DNA from: Bacillota bacterium
GTDB taxonomy: Bacteria > Bacillota > Clostridia > Christensenellales > Aristaeellaceae
Reading direction: 5' to 3'
Assembly (NCBI GenBank): GCA_023458835.1
Contig: JAEWWY010000373.1
Span: forward strand, 1-9,975
Length of the DNA stretch: 9,975 nt
Both the position numbers and the translations under genes were made by a program. The notes below the pieces were generated by a model. That model ran no database searches. It was not told the origin of the DNA and saw nothing but the letters and a program-made list of their open reading frames with translations. This document shows, piece by piece, positions 5,560 through 9,975 of the stretch (position 1 is its first letter; the number at the start of each line of letters is the position of its first letter).

Positions 5560-8500
5560 TTACAAAAGGGCGTCCGGCGGCATGGGCGGCTTTTCGCCGA
5601 AATACTCCCGCATGGTGGCGTCGGGCAGGCTGAAATACTTTTGGATGACCTCATAAAAGTAGGTGGGGCGTTTTTTCATGACGTTGCGGGTGTAATCCAG
5701 CCGCTGCTTCCAATAGCGCATGGCGCCCTCCGGTGAGAGGGGGGAATCCACGTTGATGGTCTTTTCGTTCAGCTCTGCCCAGCGCGCAAAGTGCAAGGGC
5801 ATTTCAGGCTCAATCATGGCGGCCATGGCGTTCAGCTCATTGATCATGACCTCCGTGGTATATAGCTGAAAGATTTCGCCCATGCGGCGCAGGAATTTTT
5901 CTTTCATCGCGCTGTTTTCCAGCAGCTTGCGGATGAGGGTGTTGTTGATGTTCTGCTGGCCCGCGCCCTTGGGGTCCATATAGGAGGTGGGGCTGTCAAA
6001 CTTCGAGTTGAACAGGCCGTAATCCAAGTCATAAATGATCCACCGCCATTTATGCCCCTCCCCCTTGATTTTGTAGAAACGGATGTTGCCCGGGTCGGAG
6101 TTGCCGAAGAACCATTCCAGCGCCATATAATCAAAGTAATTATCCACGTCAATGCGGTCGGTGATGTATTTCAGGTCCTCCGGATTCTTGCCGGGGGAGA
6201 GGTCCTTGACCTTGGCGATCATATCCTTGTATTCCTTGTTGCTGCCATAGGAGACCTTGTTGCTGGCTTCCAGGATATCCATATGGTCGGCCTGGCTGAG
6301 GGATAAGCCCTCATGCTGCGCCACAAAGAAACGGTCTACCCTTTCCACCATGTTATATTGGCCCCAATACGCGCCATTGATGTATACCGCCACGGGCTTC
6401 CAGGCCTGATGGATCACGGTGGTATCCAGCTTTTCGATCAGCCGGGACTGGACGGCGTCGTTGAGCCGCGTCCATACCGCATCGTTGCCCCCGTTGCGCA
6501 GTACGAAGGATTTATACTCGGTAAAGGGCCTGTCTTCAAACAGGGCGGCCTCGAAGATAGGCTTGCCTTGGGCTGCCTTGGCCTTTACCTTCAATGTTTT
6601 TTGCGGCATGTCCAGGCTGTACTGCCCCTGGAGCCCAAACTCCATGCCCTGGGAGATTACCTGAACGCCGTCCAGCTCGTAGTACTCCACATGGCCTGGG
6701 CGGGGAATCTTGCCGAACTGGCGGTAAATGGGCGTCTTGAAAGGGATTTTCGATTTATCCACATTTTCACCCATGGTAAAGATGCCGTCAGCCGCGTTGT
6801 ACAGCTCATCCGGGTCCGCCACCAGGGATACAACGGGCAGGCTGTGATACACATTGATCAAATACGTTTGCGTAATGATTTCGCTGGGCTGCAGATCCTG
6901 CTTGAAAGCCCGGGCGCGGACAGGCGTGGTGATGCCGATGGTGATGGGGCGGCCGTCGTATACGGGATGCTGCCGGGTGGGAATGCTGCCGTCCAGCGTA
7001 TAGTGGACGGTGGTGCCTTCCGGTACGCTGATGGATACGGAAACCGTTTCATAGTATACCCCGCCCCGCAGGGAGAAGGCGGGCGCCTGCGTAAAGCCCT
7101 GGAACCCGGTGCCGTTGACGGCGCCCATGGTGGGCGCGTCATAATAAAAAAAGCCTTCCAGGCCGCTGGTTCTGCCATATGAGATGTTGGTGGGGATCAG
7201 CGGCAAATGGATCTTGTCCAGCACCCGGCCGTCGGGATCAGAAAAGCACATCACTTCGCCGCCGGCCCTGAGCAGCTTGAAATTGGTGTGGTAACCGCCC
7301 GACTGGCTGTTGGTGCCATCCAGGTTCACGATCTTGTATTCCCCGGGATTTATGGAGGCACCGGCGGGGAACTGCCACTTGCGGGGGCGGCCCAGGTTAT
7401 CGCTTAAGCCATAGCCTTCCAGGTAAATGGTCTGGGTGGAGGAGTTGTACAGCTCCACCCAGTCATTGCCGCCGGCGCTGGAGGACATGACCTCCGAAAT
7501 ATACACGCCGGTCGCATTGGCGGCCCGCATGTTCCTTTCCGCCTGGGCGGCCCCGGCGCTGTTGTTGGGCATGCCGGGGGTGGCTGTTTGAAACACCTTC
7601 CAGTTGCCGCTTTCATCCCGGCCGTAGGAGGCGTCCATGGGCAGATTGTCGATGGAGGCCCTGTCGATCAATCGCCCGCGGCTGTCGGACAGGATGACCG
7701 TCTCCCGCTCCGCGCTGATGCGGAAGCTGGTATGGGAGATTTTATCGGCGCTTGCCAGCCTGTTTTTCCCGCTGCAAAAGACCAGGTAATAGCTGTGGGC
7801 GGGGATCACCGCATCCTGGGGGAAGCGCCACTTCAGGGCATCGTTTTCCTTATCGCTCAAGGCAAGGCCCGCCAGGGAGATGGGCCTGTCCGTGGTGTTG
7901 TATAATTCGACCCAGTCGGAAAGGTCCCCGTCCTCATCATGGATGCCCGTGCGGGCGTCGGCCATGACCTCATTGATGCGGATGGCGCCTTCCGTAACGG
8001 CATTGCTGTTGCGGTAGCTCAGGAAGCCTTCCTGCGTATTTTCAAACCCCGGGCTGTATTCCTGGGTTTGCGCCCAGGTGCCGTCAGATACCAGGGCAAA
8101 GGACACATCCGTGTTCATGATGGGCACCGTGACCTTATGGATCACATAAGCGTTGGGGTCGAACAGGTAGACCGTTTCCCCGGCGGAGGACAGCTTGAAC
8201 TTGGCGTGCAGCGTGCCAGCGGGGTCCGCGCTGTTTGTGTCGGAAGCGAATACAACCAGGCGGCCGCCCGGCGGCAGCGCGGATTTCGGAAAGAGAAAGA
8301 GAACCCGGTCATCCCGGTCGGAAAGGCCCACGCCCCCCATATCGATGGGATGGTCGGAGCTGTTCCATACCTCCACCCAATCGCTGAACTCGCCGTTTTC
8401 ATCCGGAACGGCGGAGCTGTTGGCGGTCATGACCTCGCTGATCACAAGCCCCTGGTAGGCAGCCGATGGCGAACCCTGGGGGACTTGTCCATCGGGCGTT

Positions 8501-8670
8501 TGCACGGAGGTCATGGCATGGGTCAGCGGCTCCTTGGGAAGCACGGTGATCATGATGGCCAGCACGGCGAGCATGAACAGCAGGCTGGGCAGCACGGAAG
8601 GCTTCTTCCGTTTGGGCACGCCGGAAGGCTTGCGCTTTTGCGGAGGGCGCGGTACCGGGGTTACTTGCAT
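5560..8670 (-). CDS. CotH-family surface kinase with three lamin-tail domains (paralogue 2)
   Basis: A complete 1036-residue paralogue of the gene downstream of it, with the same architecture: basic N terminus (RKRKPS/KRKKPS region, 12-25), hydrophobic anchor at about 26-45, lamin-tail domains at about 74-170, 228-330 and 388-480, chitobiase C-terminal-like domain at about 530-605, and CotH kinase domain at about 611-1003. Candidate catalytic positions are Asp859 in FFGNSDPGN and Asp881/Asp883 in YDLDYG. The N-terminal half is nearly identical to paralogue 1 (12 differences over about 109 residues in the first lamin-tail domain by eye), whereas the kinase domain is clearly more divergent. A 7-residue deletion relative to paralogue 1 lies near residue 647. 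The ATG at 8670-8668 follows AAAGGAG (8687-8681). The protein ends in YFGEKPPMPPDALL, a tail shared with its neighbours. It should act at the cell surface or in the spore envelope; the substrate is unknown. Confidence 0.88.
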   Translation of the reverse strand: MQVTPVPRPPQKRKPSGVPKRKKPSVLPSLLFMLAVLAIMITVLPKEPLTHAMTSVQTPDGQVPQGSPSAAYQGLVISEVMTANSSAVPDENGEFSDWVEVWNSSDHPIDMGGVGLSDRDDRVLFLFPKSALPPGGRLVVFASDTNSADPAGTLHAKFKLSSAGETVYLFDPNAYVIHKVTVPIMNTDVSFALVSDGTWAQTQEYSPGFENTQEGFLSYRNSNAVTEGAIRINEVMADARTGIHDEDGDLSDWVELYNTTDRPISLAGLALSDKENDALKWRFPQDAVIPAHSYYLVFCSGKNRLASADKISHTSFRISAERETVILSDSRGRLIDRASIDNLPMDASYGRDESGNWKVFQTATPGMPNNSAGAAQAERNMRAANATGVYISEVMSSSAGGNDWVELYNSSTQTIYLEGYGLSDNLGRPRKWQFPAGASINPGEYKIVNLDGTNSQSGGYHTNFKLLRAGGEVMCFSDPDGRVLDKIHLPLIPTNISYGRTSGLEGFFYYDAPTMGAVNGTGFQGFTQAPAFSLRGGVYYETVSVSISVPEGTTVHYTLDGSIPTRQHPVYDGRPITIGITTPVRARAFKQDLQPSEIITQTYLINVYHSLPVVSLVADPDELYNAADGIFTMGENVDKSKIPFKTPIYRQFGKIPRPGHVEYYELDGVQVISQGMEFGLQGQYSLDMPQKTLKVKAKAAQGKPIFEAALFEDRPFTEYKSFVLRNGGNDAVWTRLNDAVQSRLIEKLDTTVIHQAWKPVAVYINGAYWGQYNMVERVDRFFVAQHEGLSLSQADHMDILEASNKVSYGSNKEYKDMIAKVKDLSPGKNPEDLKYITDRIDVDNYFDYMALEWFFGNSDPGNIRFYKIKGEGHKWRWIIYDLDYGLFNSKFDSPTSYMDPKGAGQQNINNTLIRKLLENSAMKEKFLRRMGEIFQLYTTEVMINELNAMAAMIEPEMPLHFARWAELNEKTINVDSPLSPEGAMRYWKQRLDYTRNVMKKRPTYFYEVIQKYFSLPDATMREYFGEKPPMPPDALL

Positions 8671-8769
8671 CGAAAAAACGCTCCTTTCATCAGGGGGCGG
8701 AAGAACGCCGACAGGCAGCCGATAGGGAAATGCGGCGGGGCTGCACGCTTTTTAAGCTGATCATCTTGC

Positions 8770-8798
8770 ATTATACCATACAAGCCATCAGACGAAAA
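8770..8798 (-). promoter_or_regulatory. Extended -10 promoter for CotH paralogue 2
   Basis: TGGTATAAT (8778-8770) gives a perfect -10 box with the TG extension. TTTTCG (8798-8793) stands at the -35 position with a 17-base spacer, a weak match. The predicted leader is about 90 bases. Layout and spacing equal those of the promoter at 5467-5495. Confidence 0.65.
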
Positions 8799-8839
8799 CT
8801 GAAAGATATGGCACAATACAAAATTTGCAATCATCAAAT
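8770..8839 (-). repeat. Duplicated CotH upstream region, copy 2
   Basis: Partner of the copy at 5467-5538. The conserved TTGCAAATTTTGTAT element lies at 8830-8816, about 20 bases upstream of the -35 region, as in copy 1. The AT-rich block could be an UP element or an upstream promoter (TTGCAA with TATCTT 16 bases on). The dyad of copy 1 is imperfect here (GTATTG/CCATAT). Confidence 0.6.
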
Positions 8840-8858
8840 CGTTTGATACAAAGCAGCA

Positions 8859-8898
8859 GGGCTGCCGTGCCGGAAGCTGACTTCCGGTACGGCAGCCC
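8859..8898 (-). terminator. Long hairpin, probable terminator after CotH paralogue 3
   Basis: Arms 8859-8876 and 8881-8898 form an 18-bp stem with a 4-base loop and a single imperfect pair. On the minus strand it begins 32 bases after the TAA of paralogue 3 (8933-8931) and upstream of the promoter of paralogue 2, where a terminator is expected. The following bases, TGCTGCTTTG, hold only a weak T tract. The one imperfect position is A-C on the minus RNA but G-U on the plus RNA, so the stem is slightly better on the opposite strand. Confidence 0.6.
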
Positions 8899-8930
8899 AT
8901 TGTTTCATCAGGAATACGGTCAAGGCTATC

Positions 8931-9975
8931 TTAAATTGCGTCCGGCGGCAGGGATGGTTTTTCGCCGAAATAGGATGCCATGGCGGTGCCGGACAGGCCG
9001 AAGTAATCCTGCACCATCTGATAAAAGAGCGTGGGGCGCTTTTTGATGACGTTGCGGGAGCGGTTCAGCCGGGAATTCCAGTAACGCAGGGCGCCTTCCG
9101 CCGTGAGAGGGGAGTCGGCATTGATCGCCTGCTCGTTAAACTCCGCCCAGCGGGCAAAGTGCAGCGGCATTTCAGGCTCGATGGCGGCGACCAGCCCGTT
9201 GAACGTGTCCAGCATGGCCTGTGTGGTGAAGGTTTGAAAAATCCGCCCCAGGCGCTGCAGGAATTTTTCCCGCATCTCTTTGTTTTCCAGAAGCTTGCGG
9301 ATCAGGGTGTTGTTGATGTTTTGGTCGCCCGCGCCATTGGGGTCCATATAGGATCTGGGGCTGTTGTAGGCGGAATTGAACATGCCGTAATCCGAATCGT
9401 AGAAGATCCAGCGCCACTTGTTCCCCTCGCCCTTGAGCTTGTAGAACCGTATATTGCCCGGGTCGGAGTTGCCGAAGAACCACTCCAGCGCCATATAGTC
9501 AAAATAGTTGTCCACGTCAACGCGGTCGGTGATATATTTCAGGTCTTCCGCCTTGGCACCGGGGGAAAGGGTTTTCACCTTGGCGATAAGGTCCTTGTAC
9601 TCCTGGCTGCTGCCATAAACCACCGTGCCGCTGGCTTCCAGGATGTCCATGCTGCCGGCCTTCTCCATGGGGATTCCTTCATGCTGGGCCACAAAGTATT
9701 CGTCCACCCGCTCCCGCATGTTGTAATGGCCCCAGTATTGGCCGTTCAGGTATACAGCCACAGGGTTGACGGCCTGGTGGATGACGGTGGTGTCCAGCTT
9801 GTCGATGAGCATGGACTGGTAGGCGTCATTTACCCGCGTCCACACGTCGTCGTTGCCGCTGTTGCGCAAAACAAACGACTTGTATTCGGCAAAAGGCCTG
9901 CTTTCAAACAGCGATGCCTCGAAGGTGGGCTTGCCCTGTTCGGCTTTGGCCCGCACCTTGAAGCTTTTTTGCGGC
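8931..9975 (-). CDS. CotH-family surface kinase (paralogue 3), C-terminal part, runs off right edge
   Basis: About 347 C-terminal residues of a third CotH-family protein. The reading frame is open to the window edge, where residues PQKSFKVRAKAEQGKP match positions near 697-711 of paralogue 1, so roughly two thirds of the protein lies outside. The kinase core is complete: FVLRNSGND, YLNGQYWGHYNMRERVD, DNYFDYMALEWFFGNSDPGN with its Asp, and YDSDYGMF with two Asp residues. The C terminus is YFGEKPSLPPDAI. In the kinase domain it is closer to paralogue 1 than to paralogue 2, for example YQSMLIDK and NPVAVYLNGQYWGHYNMRER. By homology it should have an N-terminal membrane anchor and lamin-tail domains, but these cannot be seen here. 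It is followed by a long hairpin, so it may form its own transcription unit. Confidence 0.87.
   Translation of the reverse strand, partial: PQKSFKVRAKAEQGKPTFEASLFESRPFAEYKSFVLRNSGNDDVWTRVNDAYQSMLIDKLDTTVIHQAVNPVAVYLNGQYWGHYNMRERVDEYFVAQHEGIPMEKAGSMDILEASGTVVYGSSQEYKDLIAKVKTLSPGAKAEDLKYITDRVDVDNYFDYMALEWFFGNSDPGNIRFYKLKGEGNKWRWIFYDSDYGMFNSAYNSPRSYMDPNGAGDQNINNTLIRKLLENKEMREKFLQRLGRIFQTFTTQAMLDTFNGLVAAIEPEMPLHFARWAEFNEQAINADSPLTAEGALRYWNSRLNRSRNVIKKRPTLFYQMVQDYFGLSGTAMASYFGEKPSLPPDAI

Noticed and set aside
6313..7182. Open frame on the plus strand (289 codons)
   Set aside because: Antisense shadow of paralogue 2, with composition unlike a real protein and no supporting start site.
8661..8900. 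Small minus-strand open frame of 79 codons in the gap before paralogue 2
   Set aside because: It begins inside the long hairpin, covers the promoter and leader of paralogue 2, and has no credible ribosome binding site.
2257..9975. Array of repeats as a CRISPR or mobile element
   Set aside because: The repetition is explained by tandem gene duplication; there are no short regularly spaced repeats, transposase or terminal inverted repeats.

Overview
The window reads as a chromosomal stretch from a moderately GC-rich, low-to-mid-complexity Gram-positive bacterium, most likely a gut-type Clostridia (Firmicutes/Bacillota). The reasons are AGGAGG-type ribosome binding sites, sigma-A-like promoters, a TTG start, CotH-family proteins with lamin-tail domains, and a VTC-domain polyphosphate polymerase paired with a DUF4956 membrane protein. 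The exact taxon cannot be fixed from the sequence. All genes lie on the minus strand, so the transcription order is from the right end to the left end.

Layout in transcription order: (1) a third CotH-family kinase gene enters from the right edge (9975-8931, N-terminal part missing) and is followed by an 18-bp hairpin that is probably a terminator (8898-8859). (2) A complete CotH-family gene (8670-5560) has its own promoter near 8770-8798. (3) A second complete paralogue (5388-2257) lies behind a duplicated copy of the same promoter region (5467-5495). (4) A clear sigma-A promoter (2237-2210), whose spacer is a perfect dyad, drives a DUF4956 membrane protein (2179-1466). (5) A short intergenic region holding two perfect hairpins, resembling a dispersed clostridial repeat, precedes the VTC-domain polyphosphate polymerase (1315-614, TTG start). 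(6) Xylulokinase xylB (590 to beyond position 1) starts 23 bases after the polymerase gene and runs off the left edge.

How it may work together: the VTC protein is a cytoplasmic triphosphate-tunnel-type enzyme expected to make polyphosphate from ATP. The DUF4956 protein is a multi-pass membrane partner with a soluble C-terminal domain. The CotH proteins are membrane-anchored at the N terminus and should place three lamin-tail domains, a chitobiase C-terminal-like domain and an atypical CotH protein-kinase domain outside the membrane. A polyphosphate-making enzyme, a candidate membrane channel or scaffold, and an array of three surface kinases therefore sit together. The families are known individually, but their joint function is not established and is the most interesting question here. 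The xylulokinase is probably cotranscribed with the polymerase by position alone; no biochemical link is visible.
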